Below, piece by piece: positions 1 through 9,020 of a stretch of DNA of 59,593 bases. The position numbers and the translations under genes were made by a program. A model generated the notes under the pieces. The model searched no databases and had not been told where the DNA came from. It worked only from the letters and a program-made list of their open reading frames with translations. Position 1 is the first letter of the stretch, and every line of letters starts with the position of its first letter. The DNA is from Deinococcus sp. Arct2-2 (GTDB lineage Bacteria; Deinococcota; Deinococci; Deinococcales; Deinococcaceae): positions 1 to 59,593 of the forward strand of contig NZ_SSNW01000024.1 of NCBI RefSeq assembly GCF_004801315.1, read 5' to 3'.

Positions 1-86
1 CCCACGAAGTACACTCGACTCATCAGAGTGGTGCGCTAGCAACTTGAACTCGCCTTTTATGTGGTAACTGATGAAAATAATCTTAC

Positions 87-443
87 CTACCAAGTCAGGC
101 ACGGATATCTTGATCGCAACCTAAAAAAGACATCAAGACATGGCCCGTACCTTAATAACTTGAGCTGGAACCCCACGGCAGTGACCTCATCAGAAAGAGA
201 CTTTGTGAATGTTGCGCCAGCACCGATGGTACTCCAGCTGCCAACGGTTACGCTAGGTACATACGATGATCCTATACCCCCAAAAACGCTTTCTTCAAAA
301 TAAACATTGCCTGCGAGGTGGCAGTCCGGCGCGACATGCACAAAATTGTTGAGTTTGGATTCATGATCTACACTCGCCATCGTATTGACGATGACATGAC
401 TTTCTAATCGGACAATAGGTTGCAAAACCGCTCCAGCCATGAC
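87..443 (-). pseudogene. PglD/NeuD-type sugar O/N-acyltransferase, C-terminal fragment (3 of 3)
   Basis: This frame encodes the left-handed beta-helix half of a NeuD/PglD-family acyltransferase. The hexapeptide pattern is visible in VMAGAVLQP, then NTMASVDHE (the histidine typical of these enzymes), HVAPDCHLAGNV and TIGAGATFTK. It ends at a TAG after an atypical tail. It begins abruptly at the IS701-like element, and the N-terminal pieces of the same protein lie at 1912-2094 and 2986-3084 on the same strand. In intact operons such enzymes acylate UDP-amino-sugars that feed a PglC-type initiating transferase, and such a transferase is encoded just upstream at 3081-4874. The gene is certainly broken; whether the original substrate was UDP-bacillosamine precursor is inference. 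Confidence 0.8.
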
Positions 444-1911
444 TATTGGTAGTCCATTGACTCATGAAATGGGTGCAAGCTAGGGAATGAACACCCAGCA
501 ACTCATTCCTGAACCGTTGGAGCAGTATTGCCAGCTGTTCGACGCGGCGTTTACGCGTCCCATACAGCAAGCCACGTTTCGAACGTATCTGCAAGGTCTT
601 CTCCTGGGAACGGAACGTCACAAAACGGCGACGGGACTCGCGAATACTGAACCGGGTCAACTAGGCAGCCGACACAAAGACGCACAGCGTGTTCAGTGGT
701 TCTTGTCTGAAAGCACTTGGGATCCGGAAGAGTTGAATGACCTGCGCTTGGCCATGCTGTGTAGGCTGGCCAGTACTGCGCCGTGTGACGGCGCGGTGCT
801 GGTCATTGACGAGACAGGCGACCGGAAATACGGCACGCACACTGTGCATGTCGGTCGCCAGTACTTAGGAAGTTTGGGCAAGGTCGATTCGGGCATCATG
901 ACCGTCCATGTGCTGTATGACACGCCAAATGCATATGTTCCCCTCAAATTTGTGCCGTATACACCAGCACATCACTTTGAACGCAAGACCAATGATCCCA
1001 CGTTCAAAACCAAGCCCCAACTTGCCATTGACATGATTGATGCGGTCCGGGCCGATTGGCCGTATCGGGCAGTGGTTGCGGATAGCTTCTCCGGGCGGAA
1101 CGAGGTCTTCCAGACCCACCTGATCCGTCAACACATTCCCTTCGTGTTGGCCCTGCCCGCATCCCACACGTGGTGGCATACCGCAGATCAGCCAGGGAGT
1201 GCCCTGGAACTGGCGCTGCGTGCAGCGCCAGAGGCCTGGCAGCCTCTCCTGCGCACCTATGCCGATGGGCATCAAGAGATCAAATGGGTCGCCGAACTTC
1301 AGGGCGGCCCCTTCGGGCCGCACCACACTTTTCGGCTGATTGTCGTCACGCCGGATCCGGTGGCGTTGCCAGAGGATCGCACGGAGTATCTGATTTCCAA
1401 TCTGCGTACGGATGACCAGGACACCCGGGTGTGGCATGCCAAGACGCCGCCAGCGACGCTGTTAGAGATCGCCTTGCTGGATTCCCGGCGTCCTCGAATT
1501 GAACAGGCCTACCGCGAGGTGAAGCAGCATGTGGGCTGGACACACGGTCAGGCACGCTCAGACCTGGCCCTCCGACGCCATTGGAACCTCGTCTGCGTCG
1601 CGTTCTGTTTCTTGTCTTGGGAGGCGGCACAGCCCACGGATGACCCTCCCACGACCGAGCCGCACGACGATCACCACCCCTCAGCAGCGGCTCAGCCGCC
1701 GCCGACCTGGAGTGCCGCTCTGCGTCGCGTCCGTTGTTATGTGGAACCCTTTGTCTGGATCTGGCGAGCGTGGCGTGCCTTTACAACGGCTGAACCACCC
1801 AAGACACTGCTCGCGTTGCTTAGGTCTGTGGCACAAGGGCAGCCTCTCTCGCTCTATGTCACGTAAATGCCGTACACAAGGGCCTTCTTCAAAGTCAACG
1901 GACTACCAATA
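444..1911 (+). mobile_element. IS701-family insertion sequence
   Basis: The element is bounded by inverted repeats: TATTGGTAGTCCATTGACT reads inward from 444, and the complement of 1893-1911 gives the same sequence with one mismatch. It holds one transposase gene. No clear target duplication is visible (flanks TGAC and AGCA), so adjacent host bases may have been lost. The insertion lies inside the acyltransferase gene whose pieces flank it. Confidence 0.8.
487..1866 (+). CDS. IS701-family transposase
   Basis: This 459-residue protein is a DDE transposase of the IS701 (IS4-superfamily) type. The first catalytic aspartate lies in the VLVIDETGDRKYG block (about residues 104-116), the second in VVADSFSGRNEV (about 198-209), and the glutamate near RIEQAYREVKQHVGW (about 338-352), followed by the usual RHWNLVCVAFCFL helix. 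The length is normal for the family and the frame is unbroken, so the element may still be active. The ATG at 487 lies 43 bp inside the left inverted repeat. No strong ribosome binding site is seen. Confidence 0.9.
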   Translation: MNTQQLIPEPLEQYCQLFDAAFTRPIQQATFRTYLQGLLLGTERHKTATGLANTEPGQLGSRHKDAQRVQWFLSESTWDPEELNDLRLAMLCRLASTAPCDGAVLVIDETGDRKYGTHTVHVGRQYLGSLGKVDSGIMTVHVLYDTPNAYVPLKFVPYTPAHHFERKTNDPTFKTKPQLAIDMIDAVRADWPYRAVVADSFSGRNEVFQTHLIRQHIPFVLALPASHTWWHTADQPGSALELALRAAPEAWQPLLRTYADGHQEIKWVAELQGGPFGPHHTFRLIVVTPDPVALPEDRTEYLISNLRTDDQDTRVWHAKTPPATLLEIALLDSRRPRIEQAYREVKQHVGWTHGQARSDLALRRHWNLVCVAFCFLSWEAAQPTDDPPTTEPHDDHHPSAAAQPPPTWSAALRRVRCYVEPFVWIWRAWRAFTTAEPPKTLLALLRSVAQGQPLSLYVT

Positions 1912-2094
1912 AGCACCACATTGGGTGCAGCTCAAGCTGTTGGGCGAATCAACCATTAGACGTCATGCCAACGCACGGCCACCCTTTGCCAAGTGGCATT
2001 GTCGCCAATGGCAATGACGGCCACGGTATCTCGCCCATCTAGCAACTCCTGAAGTTTTCTTACAACAGGATGAGTCAGAACACTTGAGCCTTAC
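1912..2094 (-). pseudogene. PglD/NeuD-type acyltransferase, middle fragment (2 of 3)
   Basis: The minus strand between the two insertion sequences reads, in one frame, VRKLQELLDGRDTVAVIAIG followed by DNATWQRVAVRWHDV. This is the second half of the NeuD/PglD nucleotide-binding domain, which typically contains a VIAIGDN motif. After it come an in-frame TAA, then WLIRPTA, an in-frame TGA, and AAPNVVL, which matches the usual IHPTA-x-VAP-xVVLG link into the beta-helix domain. The stops show decay beyond the simple insertions. Confidence 0.7.
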
Positions 2095-2096
2095 TA

Positions 2097-2983
2097 GACC
2101 TCTTGCGAAAGTCAGGCGGGACGTGCGCGGGTGAGGTTATAGAGCGCCGCGATCAGCTGAACCCAGAGTGTAAACCGACGCCGCCGACGTCGGTACACGC
2201 CCCAGTACGTGGAAGATCTTCAGGCGACGGATGACCTGCTCGATCCCCTGCCTGGTCTGCGCCAGTACGCGGTTTTCCTGGCGCTGGTCGGCGGAAAGGG
2301 GTGACGCGCGCGTCGCCTTATGGATGGTGATGGCGTACCTGTGGCTTCTCCACAGGCCCTGATACCCGGCATCCCCGATCAGGGCCGTATCGTGAGGAAA
2401 ACGCACCCCCGACTGACGGAACAGCTTCAGGTTATGACGCGCCCCAGCACTCGTGGCCGTGCCCAGGATGCGCTGAGCCACGGTGCAGATCAGCAGCTGA
2501 CATTTCAGGATGTGGCGCTTTTTCTTGCCGCTGTACCAGCGGCGCTGCTTTTTTTGGGCCGTTCACACGGCACTTCGGAAGCATCGATGCGGGCGATGCT
2601 GTAGACGAATTGCGCTTCCTGGAACACGCATTTCTTGGGCATCTGGAACTGCGCACTGGCGGTCAGGGCCGCTTCCACGCGTTCCACCGTGCCGTGCACG
2701 CCATCGTAATGCACACCCCAGTCGTCCCCGAGGTGTACGAAGGTCCGGTATTCACGCCAGAATTCTAGCGTCAAGAGGAGTTGTTCAGCCACGCTGAGCG
2801 CGGCTGGGCGGCCAGCTTTCTTCTTTTGTCCTTCGCCGAGGGTCAGTACCTCTTCCATCTCGGCAAAAGGTTCTGGATAGACCCCGATGCGTCGACGAAA
2901 CTGCTTGCGGTTCATCTTCAGGGTGCGTGTCAGACGGTCTCGCTCCACGCTGCCAGCTGAGCCCAAGACTTTCGCAAGAGGTC
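2097..2983 (-). mobile_element. IS5-family (IS427-group) insertion sequence, 887 bp
   Basis: Perfect 17-bp terminal inverted repeats, GACCTCTTGCGAAAGTC, occur at 2097-2113 and as the complement at 2967-2983. Both ends are flanked by TA (2095-2096 and 2984-2985), the target duplication expected for the IS427 group. The element carries a transposase in two frames on the minus strand and interrupts the acyltransferase gene between its first and second fragments. Confidence 0.9.
2137..2915 (-). CDS. IS5-family transposase, two overlapping frames joined by frameshift
   Basis: OrfA runs from the ATG at 2915 to 2505 and contains the N-terminal domain plus the first DDE aspartate in RIDASEVPCERPKK. 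OrfB continues to 2137 with the second aspartate (LIGDAGYQGL) and the glutamate (GIEQVIRRLK). The frames meet at a run of seven A residues (plus-strand T7 at 2549-2555). One extra A would restore the family consensus ERPKKKQRR. Slippage at A runs is a known way for IS5/IS427 elements to make a full transposase, but a simple one-base loss is equally compatible. Confidence 0.8.
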
Positions 2984-2985
2984 TA

Positions 2986-3084
2986 CTGTTTGGTACCGTC
3001 GTAAATCTCAGCGATACGGTGTCCAGCTGGCTCTGCCATAGCAATAACCACTTGGGCGTGTCCACCAGCACCTATGATATTTAT
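2986..3084 (-). pseudogene. PglD/NeuD-type acyltransferase, N-terminal fragment (1 of 3)
   Basis: Just after the stop of the glycosyltransferase/PGT fusion, the minus strand reads NIIGAGGHAQVVIAMAE followed by PAGHRIAEIYDGTKQ. This is the classic Rossmann-like N-terminus of NeuD/PglD acyltransferases (IIGAGGHG-xVV). The first codon in frame is ATA, so the original ATG seems to have mutated. Across the TA insertion site the rejoined frame would read TAG TAA, two more stops. The gene is therefore dead independently of the two insertion sequences. Confidence 0.75.
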
Positions 3085-4874
3085 TCCACCACAGACATAG
3101 AGGACTTCGCACCCTCAAATCGACTCATAGTTGCTTCTCCGGGCGCACTGATGCCATCCCGCTTCAATACCTTCTGCACTGTCATCCAAAGAATGCGGAG
3201 GTCAAGCAAAAACGAGCGATGATCGACATACCAAACGTCGTACTCAAACTTCTTTTCCCATGATAAAGCATTGCGCCCGTTGACTTGTGCCCAACCCGTA
3301 ATTCCTGGTCGTACTTGATGCCTACGCGCCTGTTCGGGAGAGTACAAAGGAAGATATTCCATCAGCAATGGACGTGGGCCAACTAGGCTCATTTCACCAC
3401 GCAGGACATTCACCAGTCCCGGTAACTCATCGAGACTGCTAGAGCGCAAAAACTTGCCAAAAGGCGTGAGGCGTTGCTCGTCGGGCAAAAGTCCGCCGTC
3501 TGAATCACGCTCATCCGTCATGGTTCGAAACTTGTGCATAATGAAGGGTTGACCACCCAAACCGGGGCGAATCTGCTGAAAAAGCACCGGACTTCCCAAT
3601 TTGGATCGGATGATGAGGGCTAACACGCTTAGGGGGATCGCTAAAACGGCCAATGCTGAAGCTGAAATAACAGTGTCAAACCCTCGCTTCAGTGGCGCGA
3701 GACCACTCAACCTGCGCCATTCCAACAAATCATTATAGTAGTTTGACCAGCGCTGATGCACGTCCGCGGGAACGAACTCTGTTGCAACCCATGCACGACC
3801 GGCCGCTCCGCGCCTAATAGCCTCTTTTGGATCTGCCAGAGCTTCCGACAAAGCGTGAGCTAACGCTGCTGCATCTCCTACAGGAACGAGCCATCCCGTT
3901 CGTCCATCTCGTACTGCGTCACGCGCTCCGGTAGCGGTCGTCGTAACTAAGGGTACGCCCAAGGCTGCTGCTTCCAAAGCGACCGTGGGAAAACCTTCTC
4001 GGTAAGTGGGAAGAGCCAAAATAGTCATCAGGGGGTAATAAGGCGTCACGTCCTTAACGAAGCCTGCCTTGATTACACCTTCTTCTTGGTCTATTTCGTT
4101 ACGTAGGGCAGGTGGTATTGGGTCACCTTCTTCATAGTCACCAACAAGTAACAGTTTGGACTCAGGGTGATGTTCTTTGAGGGTACGGAAGGCAGCCATA
4201 AGCTCTGCAATTCCTTTGTCTCTGGTGAATCGCCCGACGAAGCCTACAACAGGAGTATTGCTGGAGAGCGTGAATTTCTCTCGGAGAGCTAGAGTTTGAT
4301 GTAAAAAATCTGGTAAATTTGGAATAGAAATACCATTGGCACTACCCGCACCAAGGACAATTGTTTTGTGCGCAGGAACGAGTCGGAGTTGAAGTATTTG
4401 GCCACGCAAACTCGGGCTGACACAAACAACTCGGTGTGCACAGGCCATTGCTATCCGCTCTGCCAAAGTTAGTATTCGGCGTTTGATGCCAGTCGTCGTT
4501 TCAAGACGTAAACCATGTACGGTATAGATGCGCAAAGGAATCTGGGCTGCCACTCCAGCCAACCCCCCTACTAGACCCGCTTTGGGAGTTCCAACATTCA
4601 AAACAGTTGGTCTAAATCGTCGTAACGTCTGGTAAGTCTGCCACAATGCTTGTAGATCGGAACGTGGGCTGATTTCACGTTCTATAGCCAGAGGAAAAGC
4701 CTGTGCACCCTCTTGCAGAGCAAATGCTTCCAATTGACCCACATTGCTCGGTGCGCTCGCCACTCCTGTACTCCAACCTTGGTTCTGTAGCTTAGCCAAA
4801 TGACCGCGCAAGAATACCAAGCTTACAGAGGCAGTTACCATAAAGAAAATGGAAGGTGGGTTCGATTTACTCAC
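3081..4874 (-). CDS. Fusion of GT4 glycosyltransferase and PglC/WcaJ-type phosphoglycosyltransferase
   Basis: The 597-residue protein has two halves. Residues 1 to about 385 form a GT-B glycosyltransferase of family GT4 (NVGTPKAGLVGG, GFVGRFTRDKG, then the EGFPTVALEAAALGVP nucleotide-sugar motif). From about 395 to the end lies a monotopic phosphoglycosyltransferase: a hydrophobic re-entrant segment (VISASALAVLAIPLSVLALI), KFRTMT, DELPGLVNVLRGEMSLVGPRP and PGITGWAQVNGRN. The second half would load the first sugar-phosphate on undecaprenyl phosphate at the inner membrane, and the first half probably adds the next sugar. These activities are usually separate proteins. The GTG start overlaps the galE stop by 8 bases, indicating translational coupling. 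Confidence 0.88.
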   Translation of the reverse strand: MSKSNPPSIFFMVTASVSLVFLRGHLAKLQNQGWSTGVASAPSNVGQLEAFALQEGAQAFPLAIEREISPRSDLQALWQTYQTLRRFRPTVLNVGTPKAGLVGGLAGVAAQIPLRIYTVHGLRLETTTGIKRRILTLAERIAMACAHRVVCVSPSLRGQILQLRLVPAHKTIVLGAGSANGISIPNLPDFLHQTLALREKFTLSSNTPVVGFVGRFTRDKGIAELMAAFRTLKEHHPESKLLLVGDYEEGDPIPPALRNEIDQEEGVIKAGFVKDVTPYYPLMTILALPTYREGFPTVALEAAALGVPLVTTTATGARDAVRDGRTGWLVPVGDAAALAHALSEALADPKEAIRRGAAGRAWVATEFVPADVHQRWSNYYNDLLEWRRLSGLAPLKRGFDTVISASALAVLAIPLSVLALIIRSKLGSPVLFQQIRPGLGGQPFIMHKFRTMTDERDSDGGLLPDEQRLTPFGKFLRSSSLDELPGLVNVLRGEMSLVGPRPLLMEYLPLYSPEQARRHQVRPGITGWAQVNGRNALSWEKKFEYDVWYVDHRSFLLDLRILWMTVQKVLKRDGISAPGEATMSRFEGAKSSMSVVE

Positions 4875-5874
4875 GTTGTTTCCAAGAGTGTTGCCAAGTT
4901 AGAGCATCACGTATCCCCTGTTCTAACGTCAGTTTGGGCTGCCACCCTAAAAGGTCACGTGCCCGGCTCGTATCTGCATACGCTCCAGCCGTATCACCTG
5001 CACGCCTTTCACCTACCCGAACTTGGATAGGCAGCTCAGTAACCATAAGAAAAGCATCAACGCATTCGCGGACAGTCACACCTGAACCGGATCCAACATT
5101 GATAATGGTCAAGTCGCCACGAGGCTGTTCTGCGCCTGTGACATACATTAACGCTGCTAAGTGGGCTTGTGCCAAATCCCAAACGTGGATGTAATCGCGA
5201 ACTGGGGTGCCATCACGCGTTGGGTAATCGTTCCCATTAATTACGAACTCACCACCATCTTTGGCAGCAAGGGCCGTCAGCTTACCCAAGATATGTGACG
5301 GATCAGTTTTATAAGGCCCAGATCGCATAGCAGGATCGGCGCCGATGGGATTGAAGTAACGCAGTGCCACAGCTGAGGTACCTGCCTCAATACACATATC
5401 ACGTAAGACTGATTCAAACATCAGTTTTGAGCGAGCATACGGACTTAGAGGTTGTACAGAAGCCTCTTCAGTTAGCCCTGTAGATCCTGAACCACTCTCA
5501 TACACTGCCGCCGTAGAACTAAAGATGACGTTCTTAATGCCACGTTTTTGAACCCAGTCGATTAGTGTAGCCGCTTTAAATAGATTTTCGGAATAATATA
5601 CAAAACGAAGGCGCATAGATTCCTCGACATCTATGAGTGCTGCGAAATGCATTAGAACAGTAATATCAGGATGATCAGAGAACAACACTTCTAATAGAGC
5701 TGTATCTGCAATATCACCAATATACAGCGGATGGTGGGAGACAAATTCAGATTGACCCTGAATCAACGAATCTAAAACGATGGGCACATGACCCGCCTCA
5801 ACTAGGGCCGAAACAACCGTACTACCGATGTAGCCTGCGCCACCTGTTACCAGTATTTTCATATGGTTTTCCAT
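4867..5874 (-). CDS. galE: UDP-glucose 4-epimerase
   Basis: This 335-residue extended short-chain dehydrogenase is of the GalE type and interconverts UDP-glucose and UDP-galactose (or the N-acetyl forms). The NAD-binding GGAGYIGS lies near residue 11, the catalytic S-x(n)-YxxxK appears as FSSTAAV ... YARSK, and the typical RYFNPIGAD and RDYIHVWDLA blocks follow. Length and motifs are normal. It supplies a sugar nucleotide for the repeat unit. The ATG at 5874 lies inside the end of the upstream glycosyltransferase gene; an internal ATG at 5862 is an alternative start. Confidence 0.9.
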   Translation of the reverse strand: MENHMKILVTGGAGYIGSTVVSALVEAGHVPIVLDSLIQGQSEFVSHHPLYIGDIADTALLEVLFSDHPDITVLMHFAALIDVEESMRLRFVYYSENLFKAATLIDWVQKRGIKNVIFSSTAAVYESGSGSTGLTEEASVQPLSPYARSKLMFESVLRDMCIEAGTSAVALRYFNPIGADPAMRSGPYKTDPSHILGKLTALAAKDGGEFVINGNDYPTRDGTPVRDYIHVWDLAQAHLAALMYVTGAEQPRGDLTIINVGSGSGVTVRECVDAFLMVTELPIQVRVGERRAGDTAGAYADTSRARDLLGWQPKLTLEQGIRDALTWQHSWKQRE

Positions 5875-6923
5875 TTTACAGCATCGCGTATAACCGTCTC
5901 CATAACGTCTATCTGCGCGGCTAAGCTAAAGCGCTGTTCAATAATTCGGCGTGCGGCCAATCCGAGGGGACGCCCCAAATCAGGACGTGTCAACAGTGTA
6001 ACTAGATGAGTTTCAAACTCTTCTTGGTTACTGGCTAGAAGCCCTGTTATGCCGTGCTTTAACACTTCTCTATTGGCTCCGATATCTGAACCAATACTCG
6101 GAATTCCAATAGCTCCATATTCTATAAGTTTGAATGCACATTTTCCACGAACGTAACTGTCTTCTCTTAACGGCATAACACCTATATCGAAATCCTGTAG
6201 ATTGCGCAGTTCTGTATCAAGACTCCAGGGGATAAATTTTGCACCAACGGCCTCAGCACGTGCCTGTACGTCCAAACTCGCGATAACATGAAACTCGGCA
6301 TTAAGACGTTTACATACACTTATGAGTCCTGGCAGAAAAGGTAGTAAATAATTCTCAAAAGTAGAAGATGTACCGATCCATCCAACAACTGGTCGAGCGT
6401 TCTGCCGTTGCTGATCTTTAACACGATATTTCATTGTGTCAACTACAGTCGGAATTACAGCAACATGCGTGGAGGGAGAAATCAAGTTGACATATGAGCT
6501 AAGATAACTGTTGCCAACTGTCGCGGCCACACTTCCTCTCAACAACAGATCTATGGAGTATTCAGTGAATACAGCATCATCCATATCGAATACGATAGGG
6601 AGTTTTGATCTCAGAAAAGCTTTATCAAAATATGCCTGGGCGAATGGTGCGGTCTGACGATGTACATAAATGAGGTCGTATCGAGATTGAGCTGTGCGGG
6701 CCTGTAGCAATCGTTTAAACGCGGCGGCACCCACCTGAGCCAGGACTACAGGATGATTCTTCGCACCATTCATTCGAAGTTGAAAGGCGAGAGGTGGGAG
6801 GAAAGGCTGAATATCTAAATCAATGCCACGGTCTCGCAAAGGTTTTTGATACGCGTATAGGCGATAGCGTGGGCTGGGGCCAGCAAGGGGATAAGGGGAG
6901 AGAGCAAGAACTCGTAAGTTCAT
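5859..6923 (-). CDS. Glycosyltransferase, GT4-like
   Basis: This 354-residue GT-B-fold glycosyltransferase starts with VLALSPYPLAGPSPRYR, a typical N-terminus for this class. The donor-binding part includes GWIGTSSTFENY, DFDIGVMPL and KLIEYGAIGIPSIGSDIG, equivalent to the EX7E region. It should add one sugar to the lipid-linked repeat unit at the cytoplasmic face of the membrane; donor and acceptor cannot be read from sequence. It overlaps both neighbours by a few bases within the operon. Confidence 0.8.
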   Translation of the reverse strand: MNLRVLALSPYPLAGPSPRYRLYAYQKPLRDRGIDLDIQPFLPPLAFQLRMNGAKNHPVVLAQVGAAAFKRLLQARTAQSRYDLIYVHRQTAPFAQAYFDKAFLRSKLPIVFDMDDAVFTEYSIDLLLRGSVAATVGNSYLSSYVNLISPSTHVAVIPTVVDTMKYRVKDQQRQNARPVVGWIGTSSTFENYLLPFLPGLISVCKRLNAEFHVIASLDVQARAEAVGAKFIPWSLDTELRNLQDFDIGVMPLREDSYVRGKCAFKLIEYGAIGIPSIGSDIGANREVLKHGITGLLASNQEEFETHLVTLLTRPDLGRPLGLAARRIIEQRFSLAAQIDVMETVIRDAVKWKTI

Positions 6924-7855
6924 TGTTTGACTCTACGGAACAATATATTAGGCAGATCTCTATAAAGCAATGTAAAACCTTGTAGTAAATCTTTCACCTG
7001 CGATCTATCGCCCTTCGAGATTAAGAAGATAAACCGCGCTATTGGCTCTAGCAATAAAGTATTGGCAAAATTTACCCCATTTGCAAGCGGTGTGAAATGC
7101 TTGCGCCCGTAAATTAAACGACTACGCAATAGATAATACAGCCTACGCCCTTTTATAGAGGATGTAGTCCCTTCTCCCTGATGCATCGCCTGAATGTGAG
7201 CAGCATATACACTTTTATAACCAATTTTGCGGGCTCTAAAGGCATAATCCACTTCTTCAAAGTATACGAAAAATTGTTCGTCAAAACCATTCAACTCTTT
7301 GAATAAATCCGACCTTGTAAGGAAAAACGCTCCTATTACTTGATCTACCTCCCTAGTGACGTTATGATCCCATTCCACCATATTATGACCTAAGATTGGA
7401 AATATCTTATCAATTCCCAAATTATGTGCTAAAAACATTCTGGCTTGTGGAAATCGAGCACTACTTTTTGTGATTTTATTATGTTCATCTAATAGTTGAA
7501 TTCCTAATATACCGACTTTCAAGTTTTGAGGTAGCGACATAAAATCAACAGCCTCACTGATAGCATGGGATGTTACTTCCATATCAGGATTTAAAAAAAG
7601 TATTAATTCAGATTTTGCTTGTCTCGCACCTAAATTACAACCCGCAGCGAATCCAAGATTGATTTTTGAGCAAATGAGTGTTATACTCTCGCCAAACGTT
7701 TTGAGTAGCTCTAGAGAATTATCAGTAGATGCATTGTCCACCACAATTATCTCATATCTGTGATTCTTCTGACGTTCATTAAGAATCAATTTTGAGATCG
7801 TATTTTGAGTTAACGAATTACCGTTCCAATTAACTATGACTATTGATAACATCAC
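6920..7855 (-). CDS. Family 2 glycosyltransferase, rhamnosyltransferase-like
   Basis: This 311-residue GT-A enzyme opens with SIVIVNWNG, followed by VVDNASTDNS (donor binding), LNPDME (the DxD-equivalent metal site) and the FDEQFFVYFEEVDYAFRARK block typical of the WbbL-like rhamnosyltransferase group of GT2. Because rfbA, rfbB and an rfbC-like gene are in the same operon, dTDP-rhamnose or a related dTDP-sugar is a plausible donor, but this is inference. The gene is AT-rich compared with the rest of the window and overlaps the polymerase gene by 26 bases. Confidence 0.8.
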   Translation of the reverse strand: MMLSIVIVNWNGNSLTQNTISKLILNERQKNHRYEIIVVDNASTDNSLELLKTFGESITLICSKINLGFAAGCNLGARQAKSELILFLNPDMEVTSHAISEAVDFMSLPQNLKVGILGIQLLDEHNKITKSSARFPQARMFLAHNLGIDKIFPILGHNMVEWDHNVTREVDQVIGAFFLTRSDLFKELNGFDEQFFVYFEEVDYAFRARKIGYKSVYAAHIQAMHQGEGTTSSIKGRRLYYLLRSRLIYGRKHFTPLANGVNFANTLLLEPIARFIFLISKGDRSQVKDLLQGFTLLYRDLPNILFRRVKQ

Positions 7856-9020
7856 TTTTCCTCCTTGAGTTTGTTAATCCCAGAACAGACACCCAGAACA
7901 ACACTTGAAGCCAATAAGAGGTGATACTCACATACTGGTCACCACCATAGTGGGACAGCAGTGGGATTATGCTAAAAGCATACAACACTCGCCAAGTGTG
8001 CGATACCGTTTCTCTGCTATACAAAATAGCATGCTGCATTCCTAATATGATGGATACCAACAATACACCAAAGTAGCCACCAAATGTATAATATGGTGCC
8101 AAAAAGGTGTATAAATTTGTAGTAATAGGTGTTGAAATCTGCCCCAAGATGATGCTACCAGTGTCTATTTCGAATCCGAATGGTTTTAGAATCTGGGATA
8201 TGCTATAGAGTATTCCATTTTGATTTGCTTTTGTCGTTTCTAGCATATTTATGGATATGTCAAATGCAATCGAAGGAGGCACCAAGTAATCTGAAATAGT
8301 GAATAAAAGAGAGGAGGAGGTTTTATTTAGAATTACACTTATTGATATAAAGATTATCAACGGCAGTAGAATGGTCGCTACTAACTTTAATCTATTCAGG
8401 CGGCGATAGCCGTAGGATAGAATCATATAGACAATAATTACTGAGATCATCTGACCGCGTGCAAGCGTTAAGGAGTGCAAAATAAAAGTTAGTGATAACG
8501 TCAGATAAAATATATTTCTAAGACGGGTGACTCCAGAATAGTACAGACTGCCCAAGTAGGCCATGAATATCAAAGAAAATGCAATCACGTATTGATAAAC
8601 TCCAAGACTTATAAACTCAACTGAGCTTCTGTATCTAATGTTTACAAAAATATTTGAGGTAGGGCCATTGCGCCCAGTTTCTAGAATATAGTTTGCTATA
8701 AAAGGGCTTATAATCAAGAGGCTAAAGAATATTATATAAATGATTTGCGTGTTTATATTTTCCGTGGCTTTTGTACCAATAGATGGCAATTTTCTAATAA
8801 TACTATTCATAGTGATTAAGCCAAAGCTAAAAATGAGCATATACGAGCAAAGAATAAGTTGCGAGGCAGTAGAGATAGTGAAATATCTGTCATTAAATAA
8901 GATATAAAAGAAGCCAACTAGAATCCACTGGGCAGAGAATAATGTTAATGGATTAACACGCCTACTGTTAAACAGTAGGCCAAAAGAAAAGCAGAATAGG
9001 GCGCAAATTAAGATCAGCAT
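7830..9020 (-). CDS. O-antigen/polysaccharide repeat-unit polymerase (Wzy-like)
   Basis: The 396-residue protein is almost entirely hydrophobic, with about ten membrane-spanning segments and a large periplasmic loop (roughly residues 245-300), the layout of Wzy polymerases. It has no conserved enzyme motif, as usual for this very divergent family. Its place between glycosyltransferase genes and next to a flippase gene supports the call. It would join lipid-linked repeat units on the outer face of the inner membrane. It is strongly AT-rich. Confidence 0.72.
   Translation of the reverse strand: MLILICALFCFSFGLLFNSRRVNPLTLFSAQWILVGFFYILFNDRYFTISTASQLILCSYMLIFSFGLITMNSIIRKLPSIGTKATENINTQIIYIIFFSLLIISPFIANYILETGRNGPTSNIFVNIRYRSSVEFISLGVYQYVIAFSLIFMAYLGSLYYSGVTRLRNIFYLTLSLTFILHSLTLARGQMISVIIVYMILSYGYRRLNRLKLVATILLPLIIFISISVILNKTSSSLLFTISDYLVPPSIAFDISINMLETTKANQNGILYSISQILKPFGFEIDTGSIILGQISTPITTNLYTFLAPYYTFGGYFGVLLVSIILGMQHAILYSRETVSHTWRVLYAFSIIPLLSHYGGDQYVSITSYWLQVLFWVSVLGLTNSRRKSDVINSHS

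Noticed and set aside
1..86. Possible end of another polysaccharide gene (for example an aminotransferase)
   Set aside because: Only 86 bp are available and no frame shows a recognisable motif.
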